Origin: Streptomyces meridianus | Lineage (GTDB): Bacteria > Actinomycetota > Actinomycetes > Streptomycetales > Streptomycetaceae | Length of the DNA stretch: 60,365 nucleotides | Direction of reading: 5' to 3' | Assembly: GCF_023703325.1 (NCBI RefSeq) | Contig: NZ_JAMQGM010000047.1 | Coordinates: 1-60,365 of the forward strand | In this document: in pieces, positions 26,182 through 34,928 of the stretch | Position numbering within the stretch: position 1 is the first letter of the stretch | Layout: every line of letters starts with the position of its first letter | Translations under genes and position numbers: made by a program | The notes under the pieces: model-generated | What the model saw: the letters and a program-made list of their open reading frames with translations, nothing else | Database searches by the model: none | What the model was told of the DNA's origin: nothing

Positions 26182-28113
26182 CTATCGGGGGTCGAACGGC
26201 GGGCGGATCCACAGCGCCCGCGCACCGCGCTCGGTGGCGATCACCAGCACGCCGTCGGGCGAGATGTCCGCCGCAGTGACCGGGGTGTCGGAGACGAGAG
26301 CGGTGACGATGCGCTCGGCCGTCCGGTCCCACACCCGCAGGTAGTCGGAGCCCCGGCTGAGTCCGAGCGGCGCGGCCGCGCGCTCCTCGTCCGTGGGCCG
26401 CAGGACGTGCTGCGGATCGGTGTCGACGTGGCCGGGCTGCATCAGGTGATGCACGAGCACGGCGGACGACGCGTCCACCTGCCGCGCCCCCGGCGTACCG
26501 GGGGGCACGACGAGCACGGCGACGGGCAGGGCCGGCACGGTGGCGCCGTCGGTCCCGGGCGGCTGCGGCACACGGCCGACCGTCACCGCACCGATGCCGG
26601 ATGCGGGCACGCTCCAGAGGGTGCGCCAGGGCAGGTCCAGACCGAGTCCATGCACGGCGGCCGCGTACTCGGGCAGCCCGTCCTCGACGAACGCGGTCTC
26701 CAGCAGCGCTGCCCGCATCGCAGCGGGTGCCTGGGTCCGGGTCAGCAGCGGGGCGGTGCGCAGGTACGTCCGTGCCGGTGCGTCGAGCAGGTCCAGCGGC
26801 ACGGCCTCGACGGCCGCCCGCAGCGCGACCGGATCGGCGTGCGCGAACAGGCCGGGGTCGGTGAGCAGTTGGGGCAGCAGTCCGGCTTCGAGCGTGTGGC
26901 CGGCGATGTGGTCGCGGACGTACGGGTCGGCCTTGGACCAGTCCTGTCCCGGAACCGATTCGAGCATGGCCATGGCGACCCGGGTCTGTGCGGCCCGCAG
27001 GTCCGGCAGCCCGGAGCGGATCTCCTCCGCCACCCCGGGGTGCAGCAGCCGCAGCAGGGTGCGGTCCGCGCCGCCGTTCTCCGCGGGTCCGGCCTCGACC
27101 GGCTGGACGAACGGGCCCGCGAGCAGCATCCCGTCGGTGATCGCCCGGTCCATGTCCCGTTCGGCAACGGCCCGGGCCAGCGGGCCCCACAGCGACAGCG
27201 GCAGCCCGTCACCCTCGGCCAGTGCCAGTGGCGCCAGCATCAGCCGCAGCGTCCGCGGATCGGACCCCAGGCGCCGCGCGTGCAGGTCCAGGGCCTCAGC
27301 GACGTCGCCGGGGAGCAACGACGGGTCCGACGGGTCGAAGCCCTCGGGTTGCATCAGCATGCACCGGGCGGCCAGTTGCACGGTCAGACAGCTGCCTCCG
27401 GCCTGCGTGGCCACTGACTCGGCGAGCGCGCGACGCGCCTGCGGATCGGTGGTGAACGGAAGGTCCGGGGCGCCGGAGCGGGGATCGAGCAGTGCCTCCG
27501 CCTGGCGTACCAGCCCTTCCCGGTCGGCCCACTGCGCGTCGTCGAGGTCGACGATCCGGCCCGTGCCGTCGGGCAGACCGGCGAGCACCTCGGCGGCGAG
27601 CTCCCGCGGCACGTCCACCAGCAGCCTGACGGTGTCCGTGGCGGCGAGCGGCTTGAGCATCTCACGCACCAACCGGGCGGGTTCCCCGGCGGCGCGCACC
27701 GGGCCGGCCCGGTCGACGTCCGGGACCACGACCGTCAACGGGTCGTCACGGGCGGAGAGTTCGGTGAAGACGTCCTCGGTGCGTGCGGCCGACAGCCCGA
27801 AGTGGTCGGCCAGCGCCCACAGCGTCTGGGCCGCGGTGAGTCCCTCGGGACTCGGCACGGCCGGTGCCGGGAGCTCCGGGGGCACGGTGGACGGATCGAG
27901 GTCGTCCAGGGGCAACCGCTTGCGGAACTCCGGGTCGCACAGCATGAGAAAGCCGGTCAGGAGACGCGAACGGCCGCTGCCCTGCGAACCCGTGAGCACC
28001 ACGACTCTCGGAGTGCCCGGCCACTCCATGCGCCAGGCGGCGAGCGCCCGCAGCGCCGCTGTGCGGCCACCGACATGAGGGTGCGGTGCGTAGCCCTCGG
28101 TCGAGCCGGTCAT
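26182..28113 (-). CDS. P-loop NTPase-like protein (Walker A Lys replaced by Arg), immunity-associated
   Basis: The 643-aa protein has an N-terminal P-loop region, TGSQGSGRSRLL (about 41-52), where Arg48 stands at the usual Walker A lysine; VVVPDVDRAG may be Walker B. A helical middle follows, and the end looks like beta-propeller blades (DYLRVWDRTAERIV, ISPDGVLVIATERG). It shares segments with the 718-aa NTPase-SUKH protein at 32766, for example LPLSLWGPL versus IPLDLWGSL, and LPWRTLW in both. Here the SUKH-4 domain is on the next gene instead of fused. A cggaggacggggg site precedes the ATG. A STAND-like signalling NTPase is possible. Confidence 0.72.
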   Translation of the reverse strand: MTGSTEGYAPHPHVGGRTAALRALAAWRMEWPGTPRVVVLTGSQGSGRSRLLTGFLMLCDPEFRKRLPLDDLDPSTVPPELPAPAVPSPEGLTAAQTLWALADHFGLSAARTEDVFTELSARDDPLTVVVPDVDRAGPVRAAGEPARLVREMLKPLAATDTVRLLVDVPRELAAEVLAGLPDGTGRIVDLDDAQWADREGLVRQAEALLDPRSGAPDLPFTTDPQARRALAESVATQAGGSCLTVQLAARCMLMQPEGFDPSDPSLLPGDVAEALDLHARRLGSDPRTLRLMLAPLALAEGDGLPLSLWGPLARAVAERDMDRAITDGMLLAGPFVQPVEAGPAENGGADRTLLRLLHPGVAEEIRSGLPDLRAAQTRVAMAMLESVPGQDWSKADPYVRDHIAGHTLEAGLLPQLLTDPGLFAHADPVALRAAVEAVPLDLLDAPARTYLRTAPLLTRTQAPAAMRAALLETAFVEDGLPEYAAAVHGLGLDLPWRTLWSVPASGIGAVTVGRVPQPPGTDGATVPALPVAVLVVPPGTPGARQVDASSAVLVHHLMQPGHVDTDPQHVLRPTDEERAAAPLGLSRGSDYLRVWDRTAERIVTALVSDTPVTAADISPDGVLVIATERGARALWIRPPFDPR

Positions 28114-28286
28114 GGTTCCCCCGTCCTCCGCCGTCGCGGACGTCCACCCGTACTCCCCGATCCTAAGACCGGCCGGGGGGAGGACGTGTGCGGGTTCCCG
28201 GGGGAGCAGGCCGATGAGTACCGCGGTCCGTCGTCCTCGAGGGGCGGGGTTCGGGCGCCAGGGTGCCGGGTCCGGGACCTCGCGTC

Positions 28287-28604
28287 CTATGCGTCCGGTG
28301 CGTAGTGCCTGCGGTAGGTCTCGATGGCGGTCTCCGGCGGGAAGTTGGGTACGTAGCCGAGTTTGCCGGTGGTCTTGGAGACCACCACGTGGCTGCCGCC
28401 GAGGGTGGGTGGTGCGGTGGTGTCCTCGTGGCGGGGGAAGACGGCGTACACGAGGTAGCCGAGGTCGAACTCCTGGACGTGCAGGGGCGCGGGGGTTCCG
28501 TCGGGGAGCAGGGGCTGGAACTCGGCGCGGGCCATGGCCAGTGCTTCGTCGGCATTCGCGGGCGGGCGCGGCGCGGACGCTGCGGGCTCAGGTGACGGGT
28601 TCAT
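28287..28604 (-). CDS. Stand-alone Imm35/YrhB-like immunity protein
   Basis: The 105-aa product has a Pro/Ala-rich N-terminus. A domain matching the N-terminus of the 26117 protein follows: VQEFDLGYLVYAVFPR versus IQEFDLGWVVWAVPPP, then VVVSKTTGKLGYVPNFP. This is the YrhB/Imm35 pattern found in immunity proteins of polymorphic toxins. The ATG at 28604 has a gggaga site. It lies 173 bp upstream of the NTPase gene on the same strand, so the three leftward genes may form one immunity cluster. Confidence 0.78.
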   Translation of the reverse strand: MNPSPEPAASAPRPPANADEALAMARAEFQPLLPDGTPAPLHVQEFDLGYLVYAVFPRHEDTTAPPTLGGSHVVVSKTTGKLGYVPNFPPETAIETYRRHYAPDA

Positions 28605-29277
28605 GGGATCTCCCGGTGGGGTGCGAAGCTGTCGGGACGGGGCTGTCGGTGGTGACGGTCGGGCTCGCCGGGGCCCCGGCCGGGGAAGGGCGGCGCAGAC
28701 GGTCGGCGCCGCCGCACCGGGTGGCCGTCGCGAGCCGGCCCGTCCATGTGGAGCGTACTTGGGCCCCTGCCCGGCTGTGGACGACCGCCGTCGATCAGCA
28801 GGACGACGACACAGCCCCGGCGCGTGACCTTCCCCGAGGTGGTGAAGCGTCCGGCCCGGCCACAGGGGCTGAGCGCTGTCGACCGTTGATCGACGGCACG
28901 TCGTGTCCCCTGCCGCCTCGATCGATTTGCCTGCGGATGCCGGTGGTTCAGGAAGCAGTCGGAGAAGCCGCGCTTTCGCCCCCACAACATCTTCACGACC
29001 GCGAGGGTGCTCACCGTCGATCGGGCTCGACAGCGCTTGTACCGTGTCATGGACATCAACGGGGGAGGGGCTCCGGCAGGCGACGACGCATCAAGACGGC
29101 GCGTGCGCTACCGGGGAAGATCGGTCAGGGGGCTTCAGGTCGCGAGCTGGTTCGGTTCGTCGACCTCGCGCGATGCAGCATCACGCGCCACCGGCCGCAC
29201 CATACGGCCACACCTCCCGCGCCTGTGCGGCCGACACCGGTCCCGTGCAGCACTGATCGGTATCAGAGGGGGAGTTC
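28605..29277. other. 673-bp divergent intergenic region, no gene seen
   Basis: This lies between the leftward Imm35-like gene and the rightward metallopeptidase gene. Several frames are open by GC bias, but none shows a recognisable protein or ribosome binding site. It must contain two divergent promoters; no convincing pair was found. Confidence 0.6.
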
Positions 29278-30756
29278 ATGTCGTATCCGCCACCGCCCGG
29301 GCCCTCGGGGAGCCCGCCGCAGCCCTGGCAGCAACAGCCCTATCCGCCCCCGGCCGGTCCACCCCACCCGCCGACCCCGTCCGGCGACGACGGGGGCCGA
29401 GGGCTGAAGCGCGCTGTCACGGCCGTCGTGGCACTGGCTGTGCTGGCCGTGCTCGGCATCGGCGGAATCGCACTGGCGCGGACCGTCTTCGAGGATTCCC
29501 TGCCCTCGGTGGCGGGCGGTCAGTCCGAGCAACTCCTCGGTTACGAGGAGATCGAAGCGCTGCTGAAGGACCGCACGCGGGCACTGAAGAGCGGTGACGA
29601 GGACGCCTATCTCGCCCCCTTCGAAGGGAAGGCGAAGGAGACACAGCGAAAGGTCTTCCGGAACCTGCGCAAGGTGCCCTTCGCGAAGGCCGAGTACACC
29701 GTTCTCGAGCAGACCGGAACCGGGAACGACGACTACGGCGACGGCGCCTCGGTCGCCCTGGACGTCGCATTCGTCCACAAGATCGAGAACGTGGACGTCC
29801 GGCCGGTGGCCGAGTGGTACCGCTGGATCGTCAAGCGCGGCTCCGCGGACGAGGAGCCCCGCATCACGCGCGTCGGCGGATCGCCCTCCGCCTACGGCGA
29901 GAAGGGGTTCGTCTACTACCCGGCCCCCTGGGACGTCTACGACGACATGTACGTCAAGCGCCAGGCGAACACCATCACCGTCGCCGACGCGAAGAACGCG
30001 GCCGCGGCGAGCAGGTTCGCTCCCCACATCGAACGAGGAGCACGCGACGATCTGGCCCTGTGGAAGGCCAAGGGCCCGTCTCGAGGCGAGATTCCCCGCG
30101 GCTTCCTGGTCGTGCTCGAACCCAACCGCAAGATCTATGCCAACCTCTACACGAGCTCCTCGGAGGACGTGGGCTGGGACGCCGGAATGAGCGTGGCGAT
30201 GCCGACCTTCGACACGGAGAACACCGGCAAGGAGCGCCTCCAGTTCGGTGGCGCCCGCATCAAGATGGACACCTCCACCAGCCGCTTCACCTCATCGCAG
30301 TGGGGCCGCGGCGCCAAGGAGATATCCCGGCACGAGATCGCGCATGCCATGCTCCAGCCCATGGACCGCGGCGAATACACCCTCTTCTCCGGGGAGGACA
30401 AGGGCGTTCGGGGCTGGGTGGCCGAGGGATTCGCCGATTACGTCGCCTTCCGCTTCGACCCCCGGCGCGCCTCGTGGAGGGTGGACGGCTCGCTCAAGGG
30501 CAAGGGGTTCGACGGGAAGCTCCCCGGCGAGACATTCGGCGAGTACCCGCACACCGTCTCCATGGACTACGCCCTCAGCTATCTCGCCCTCCGGTTCATC
30601 GCCGAGAAGGGTGGCGAACAGGCCGCGTTCCGGTTCGTCGTCGAGCACTACCGCAACCCCAAGCAGCTCGATGCGCAGTTGCGTACGGCCGTCGGGATGG
30701 GGACGAGCGAATTCCGGACCGCATGGGCCGACTACGTGAGGAGGATGGCCCGATGA
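29278..30756 (+). CDS. Membrane-anchored HExxH zinc metallopeptidase
   Basis: The 492-aa protein has a Pro/Gln-rich cytosolic N-terminus (MSYPPPPGPSGSPPQPWQQQ), one transmembrane helix (about residues 44-68) and an extracytoplasmic domain. That domain carries HEIAH at 352-356 and a downstream Glu383 in GWVAEGFADY, the spacing of gluzincin peptidases. The Pro-rich/one-helix layout is shared with the next gene, whose ATG overlaps this stop (ATGA), so the two are probably functional partners. A gagggggag site precedes the ATG. The substrate is unknown; exported ESX proteins or the cell wall are possible. Confidence 0.8.
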   Translation: MSYPPPPGPSGSPPQPWQQQPYPPPAGPPHPPTPSGDDGGRGLKRAVTAVVALAVLAVLGIGGIALARTVFEDSLPSVAGGQSEQLLGYEEIEALLKDRTRALKSGDEDAYLAPFEGKAKETQRKVFRNLRKVPFAKAEYTVLEQTGTGNDDYGDGASVALDVAFVHKIENVDVRPVAEWYRWIVKRGSADEEPRITRVGGSPSAYGEKGFVYYPAPWDVYDDMYVKRQANTITVADAKNAAAASRFAPHIERGARDDLALWKAKGPSRGEIPRGFLVVLEPNRKIYANLYTSSSEDVGWDAGMSVAMPTFDTENTGKERLQFGGARIKMDTSTSRFTSSQWGRGAKEISRHEIAHAMLQPMDRGEYTLFSGEDKGVRGWVAEGFADYVAFRFDPRRASWRVDGSLKGKGFDGKLPGETFGEYPHTVSMDYALSYLALRFIAEKGGEQAAFRFVVEHYRNPKQLDAQLRTAVGMGTSEFRTAWADYVRRMAR

Positions 30757-32408
30757 GTGACGCCCGCTTCCCCGGGCCGGGGAACGAGGCCGACACGGGA
30801 GGGCAGCCTCCCCTGGGGCCACCCGGAAGCCCGGCGCAGCCTCCTCCCGGAGGGGCCCCTGGCTGGGGCCCGCAGCCGCCGCCGTCCGCCGGGCCGGACT
30901 CCGCTGCGGGCTACGGTTTTCCGCAGCAGCCGGCCGGTCCTGCCTCCGGTTACGGCTTTCCGCAGCAGCAGCAGCAGCAGCAACAGCAGCCGCAGGCCGC
31001 TTCGGGCTGGGGCCCGCAACAGCCGGCCGCGGTCCGGCAGCCCGTAGCCCCCGGTCCGTTCCCGAACCAGCTGCAGGCTCCCCCGGGCCCGGCAGCCGGG
31101 CCCGGCATGCCGCCCCACCCCGCAGCGCCGCGGAAGAAGACCGGACTCGTCGTCCTCCTGGTGGTCGCCCTGTTCCTCCTGGCCGGTGCCGGAGGCGGCG
31201 GCTGGTACCTGCTCTACGGGTCACCCGACAAGAACGTCCTGTGGAGCATGCCGGCCTACGGTGATCACGATCCGACGAACCCGCCCCAGGAGAACCGGGG
31301 TACGTGGTTCACCGAGAAGGCCGTGATCCAGACCTTGCCCGACGGACTCAAGGCCTACGATCCCGCCAACGGAAAACGGCTGTGGGCGACGGCCATTCCC
31401 GGCGACGGCAACCGTGTCTGCGAGGCTCCCTCGGACTCCAGCGGATCCGTCGGCATCGTCACCTACGGGGAACAGAGGGCGTGCGATCATGTCGCCGCGT
31501 TCGACCTCCGCAGCGGGCGGAAACTGTGGCACAAGGACCTGCCGTCGAACGTGGGCCTCGCCCGGTCCGGCGAGGTCGTGGTCGTCAGCGGGGAGAAGGC
31601 GAATCTCGCGCTCCGGACCCGCGACGGGTCGTCCCTGTGGAACCCCAGGGCCTTCGCGACGAAAGCCTGCGGATCCGGAAAGTTCACCGGAGGCAAGGCA
31701 CTGATCAGGGTGCGGGGGTGCAGCCAGGGGATCAGCCCCAGTAAGGAATGGGACGAGGTCTCCCTGATCGACCCGTCCACGGGCCGGGCGAAGTGGACCT
31801 ACCGCTACCCGTCGACCGACGTTCTTGGGCACGAGATCGCGCACGACGGTTCCGTGATCTCCACGTCGCCCATCGTCCTCGAGCGCGGCGGCAAGGAGGC
31901 CGGGCTGTTCGCCCTCGACGAGAAGACCGGCAAGGTGCGCAGCGAGTTCTCGCCGCCCTTCCCGGCGAGGTACGTCCAGACCCAGGACCCCGACGGGCAG
32001 CCCTGGATCACGGCCGGAGCCTTCGGGGACGTCTTCACGATCGGGGTGACCGAGGACAAGGACATGGGACTGCTGGCCGCCTACGACCTGGACAGCGGCA
32101 AGCAGCTCTGGAAGACGAAGCTGCTCAAGTTCGGTCGGTTCGTGCCGTTGCCCGCCGCGGGTGGCGACCGAGTCCGCGCCTTCGTCCGCGACAACGACAA
32201 CGACAGGGGTGCCCGGCTGATCGAGTACGACCCCCGGACCGGAGCCGAGAACGTCGTGGTCGAATACCCGGAGGACCTCGACCAGGGGACGACCGTCCAT
32301 GCCATGCCGCACTGGAACAACGGGCGGATCTTCGTGACGTCGAACGGCTCCCCGATCGTCTTCGAGGACCAGAAGGCGTACTCGCTGGTCGCCCTCCCCA
32401 CCGAGTGA
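30753..32408 (+). CDS. Membrane-anchored PQQ-like beta-propeller protein
   Basis: The 551-aa protein has a cytosolic tail rich in Pro, Gln and Gly, including a run of Gln from a CAG repeat near 30964. One transmembrane helix follows at about residues 130-150 (GLVVLLVVALFLLAGAG). Repeated blades of PQQ-like type make up the exported part: LKAYDPANGKRLWATAIP, AAFDLRSGRKLWHKDLP, SLIDPSTGRAKWTYRYP and AAYDLDSGKQLWKTKLL. Such propellers usually scaffold proteins rather than bind PQQ. It is coupled to the preceding metallopeptidase by a 4-bp overlap. Function unknown. Confidence 0.82.
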   Translation: MSDARFPGPGNEADTGGQPPLGPPGSPAQPPPGGAPGWGPQPPPSAGPDSAAGYGFPQQPAGPASGYGFPQQQQQQQQQPQAASGWGPQQPAAVRQPVAPGPFPNQLQAPPGPAAGPGMPPHPAAPRKKTGLVVLLVVALFLLAGAGGGGWYLLYGSPDKNVLWSMPAYGDHDPTNPPQENRGTWFTEKAVIQTLPDGLKAYDPANGKRLWATAIPGDGNRVCEAPSDSSGSVGIVTYGEQRACDHVAAFDLRSGRKLWHKDLPSNVGLARSGEVVVVSGEKANLALRTRDGSSLWNPRAFATKACGSGKFTGGKALIRVRGCSQGISPSKEWDEVSLIDPSTGRAKWTYRYPSTDVLGHEIAHDGSVISTSPIVLERGGKEAGLFALDEKTGKVRSEFSPPFPARYVQTQDPDGQPWITAGAFGDVFTIGVTEDKDMGLLAAYDLDSGKQLWKTKLLKFGRFVPLPAAGGDRVRAFVRDNDNDRGARLIEYDPRTGAENVVVEYPEDLDQGTTVHAMPHWNNGRIFVTSNGSPIVFEDQKAYSLVALPTE

Positions 32409-32765
32409 GCTGACGGCCGGCACGTTCCGGCTGCGGTGCGGGTGGCGGGATACCGTCACCCGCACCGCCGTCCGCTGTGCGGGGCCGGGGGAGCAGGCCG
32501 CCGGGTGGGCGGTGGGACCGTCGCGGGTCGTCTGCGGGTTCTCGCCGACAGCTGGTCCTGCGGCGGGGTGCCGGTACGTGTGGGCCCCGGTCCGTGGAGT
32601 CGTCCGAGATCCGGGGCCGGTGCCGGGTCAGGGGGCTCGGGTTCGGGAAGCCGGGTGCGTAGCCGAAGGGTCCCAGTGGTCGGCATCCATGCCCGCGGAG
32701 TCGACTGGTATCGGCTCTGCTGTTCCTCGGTCTTGACCGGGTCGCCTCACTCCCTCGTCCTAGAC
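32409..32765. other. 357-bp convergent intergenic region
   Basis: This lies between the converging propeller gene and the minus-strand NTPase-SUKH gene. It holds the terminator at 32433-32468. I see no gene in the rest. Confidence 0.6.
32433..32468 (+). terminator. Terminator after the propeller gene
   Basis: A perfect 12-bp stem, gcggtgcgggtg/cacccgcaccgc, has a 12-base loop. It lies 25 bases after the propeller stop codon. Confidence 0.75.
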
Positions 32766-34922
32766 TCAGACCCGGTCGCCGAAGTTGTGGTCCTCGGCAA
32801 CGCGTTGCCAGCCGTCCGACCTGAACGCATCGGGGTCGACTTCCTCCAGCCATTGCCACAACTGGGATTCCATGTCTTCCACGGTCCAGTCGGAAGTGAA
32901 CCACCAGTGGTAGAGCCTCACCATGGCCGAGAACTGTCCGAGGCTGCTCGCAGCCAGCGGGTCGCGGATTCCGGAGGTGCCGTCCTGCACGACCCGGCCC
33001 GTGGTTCCGTCCAGGAGCAGGCACGCACCCTGCCACTCGCCAAGGTGATAGAAGGCTGCGCCGGTGGCCACGGGGAACTCGTAGTCCTCCGGTGACCGTT
33101 CATCGCGGGCGAGGCCGGTCTCCGAGACATTCGGGGTCTGCAGCTCCAGGAACTCGGTGACTTCCGGGAACCCCACGGTCGTCAGGAACGTGCGGGCAGC
33201 GGCGTTGGTGAGGCCGGCCGGAAGCCGACTCTCAGGGATGCGGTGGACCGTTCCTGGGCCGAGGGAGGCTTCCATCCACGAGGTCGTCGGAAGACGCGCC
33301 TCCGGTGGCAGGGGTCGTCGCCCGATCCTGGTGACCGGTGGAAGCATCCGCTTCATCACACGTGCGGGCTGCCGAGCGACCTCCGCGGGATCCACAGTCA
33401 GGACGAACACCCCGTCCTCACCGCTCAGCACCGCGAGTTCACCGACACGGAGGCCGCGGCGCACGCTGCCGTCGAGCCGCGGGAACTGCGCTCCATCCTG
33501 GGGATGTTCACCGGATGCGGGCCATCCGGCGTTCGACCGGTACACAGCCGGCAGAACATCCGCCGCATCAGGGGACGACGATCCCAACGCCACTGGTTGC
33601 CCGGTTGTGGCGGACCACGCACTCTGCCGACGCTCGTAGTCGGTGCACACCACGACATCGGCATCAGCAGTCCGCATGAAGCTCAGCTTCTTGACCTCGG
33701 GGCGGCGCACAGGGGCACTGGTGTCGAAGGCGCCCGGGCTGTGACCGTACATCCAGAGTGTTCGCCAGGGCAGTGTCACATCCGTGGCCAGCAGTGCTCG
33801 GGCCGTGTCCGCGTCTCCGCTGCCGACCGCATGGTGATGCAGCAGCGCCACCCACTCTCCCTGGGAGCACGGCGCCGCACCGCGCTCCAAGAAGTAGTGC
33901 ATCGCGGCAGATCGGCTGTCCGGGTCGATGGGATCCGCATGATGCGCCGCATGCAGGGCCTCGAAGACCGCTTCCGGGGAGAGCCGGGCCAGGAGCGCGG
34001 GATCCGAGATGAGCGTTTCGAGGTGCCCGGCTGCTGCTGCATGCCCGGGAAGGGCGCGCGCGGAGTAGTCCCCGAAGGCATCCTCAGCCGTCAGAAAGCC
34101 GACGATTCGCGTGTGGAGTTCAGCGGCCCGTTCCGGGGACAGGGCATTTCTCCAGGCAAGCGCATCGGCTTCGCGCCGGAAGGACACGAAGCAGAACTCC
34201 CCGTCTGTTCCCTCTGTGAGGTCCAGAAGTTCCTCGTTCTCGGCCAGGGTGCGGAGTTGGCTCTCCGACCGTGTGGTTCCGAGGACCGTGCACAAGGAGC
34301 CCCAGAGGTCCAGAGGGATCCGCGCGGTCTCCGCCAGCGCCGGCACCAGGACGGGGCTGACCCCCTCGGGTGCCGACGGACCTCCGGCGAGCCCGGCCCG
34401 TTCCGGGGCAGTGCTCGCAGGCACTCCGCCGGTCAGCCGGAGTGCGTGGCCGCCGTGACGTTCCACGGCCTTCACGGCGTCGGCGACCTCGACCAGGAGG
34501 GTCAGCTCGACCTCCGGCCGGGTCGATTGCCGGACCGACTTCGCGATCTGGCGCACCACCCGGTCCGGTTCGACGGACGTGCGCAGTTGCCCGGCCCACT
34601 GGGTGTTGAGCAGGAGGACCACGTGGCTCTCCTCCAGGCGCTGCGCTGCGCTGCGCAGGCCCTCGTCCAACATCAGGGGGGAATCGGTGCCCCACGCGAT
34701 CGCGAGGTCTTCCGCGACCTGCTCGGCGGACTTTGCACCGCAATCGACCACGACCGCGTTCTGCTCTCTTGCCACCCGCTCGAGCAGCCGGCTCTTCCCC
34801 GCGCTCGGAAGGCCGCCGACCCACAGCAGACCACCCGGATGTTCCTCCAGCCACGTGCAAGCCTGTTCGTAGCCGGGGCCAGGAGGCGTTGTCGACGGTC
34901 CGTTCACTCGATCCACGGTCAC
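32766..34922 (-). CDS. P-loop NTPase fused to SUKH-4-like immunity domain
   Basis: The 718-aa protein has an intact Walker A (GGLPSAGKSRLL, Lys43), VVLLLNTQWAG as possible Walker B, and a helical middle shared with the 643-aa protein at 26182. Its C-terminal domain (about residues 560-718) shows the SUKH-4 pattern: LPAGLTNAAARTFLTTVGF, FYHLGEWQGACLLLDGTTG and SLGQFSAMVRLYHWW. The GTG at 34922 lies 6 bases beyond the toxin stop and has no good ribosome binding site, so translation is probably coupled to the toxin gene. Immediate linkage argues it is the cognate antidote. The NTPase part is unusual for an immunity protein and its role is unknown. Confidence 0.8.
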   Translation of the reverse strand: MTVDRVNGPSTTPPGPGYEQACTWLEEHPGGLLWVGGLPSAGKSRLLERVAREQNAVVVDCGAKSAEQVAEDLAIAWGTDSPLMLDEGLRSAAQRLEESHVVLLLNTQWAGQLRTSVEPDRVVRQIAKSVRQSTRPEVELTLLVEVADAVKAVERHGGHALRLTGGVPASTAPERAGLAGGPSAPEGVSPVLVPALAETARIPLDLWGSLCTVLGTTRSESQLRTLAENEELLDLTEGTDGEFCFVSFRREADALAWRNALSPERAAELHTRIVGFLTAEDAFGDYSARALPGHAAAAGHLETLISDPALLARLSPEAVFEALHAAHHADPIDPDSRSAAMHYFLERGAAPCSQGEWVALLHHHAVGSGDADTARALLATDVTLPWRTLWMYGHSPGAFDTSAPVRRPEVKKLSFMRTADADVVVCTDYERRQSAWSATTGQPVALGSSSPDAADVLPAVYRSNAGWPASGEHPQDGAQFPRLDGSVRRGLRVGELAVLSGEDGVFVLTVDPAEVARQPARVMKRMLPPVTRIGRRPLPPEARLPTTSWMEASLGPGTVHRIPESRLPAGLTNAAARTFLTTVGFPEVTEFLELQTPNVSETGLARDERSPEDYEFPVATGAAFYHLGEWQGACLLLDGTTGRVVQDGTSGIRDPLAASSLGQFSAMVRLYHWWFTSDWTVEDMESQLWQWLEEVDPDAFRSDGWQRVAEDHNFGDRV

Positions 34923-34928
34923 ATCACA

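Noticed and set aside
28903..29256. 117-codon plus-strand frame in the large intergenic gap
   Set aside because: No ribosome binding site, no family resemblance and a Ser/Arg/Thr/Ala composition typical of non-coding GC-rich frames.
31821..31850. Second HEIAH (HExxH) motif, inside the beta-propeller protein
   Set aside because: It falls between propeller blades with no downstream Glu or His ligand; coincidence is more likely than a second peptidase.
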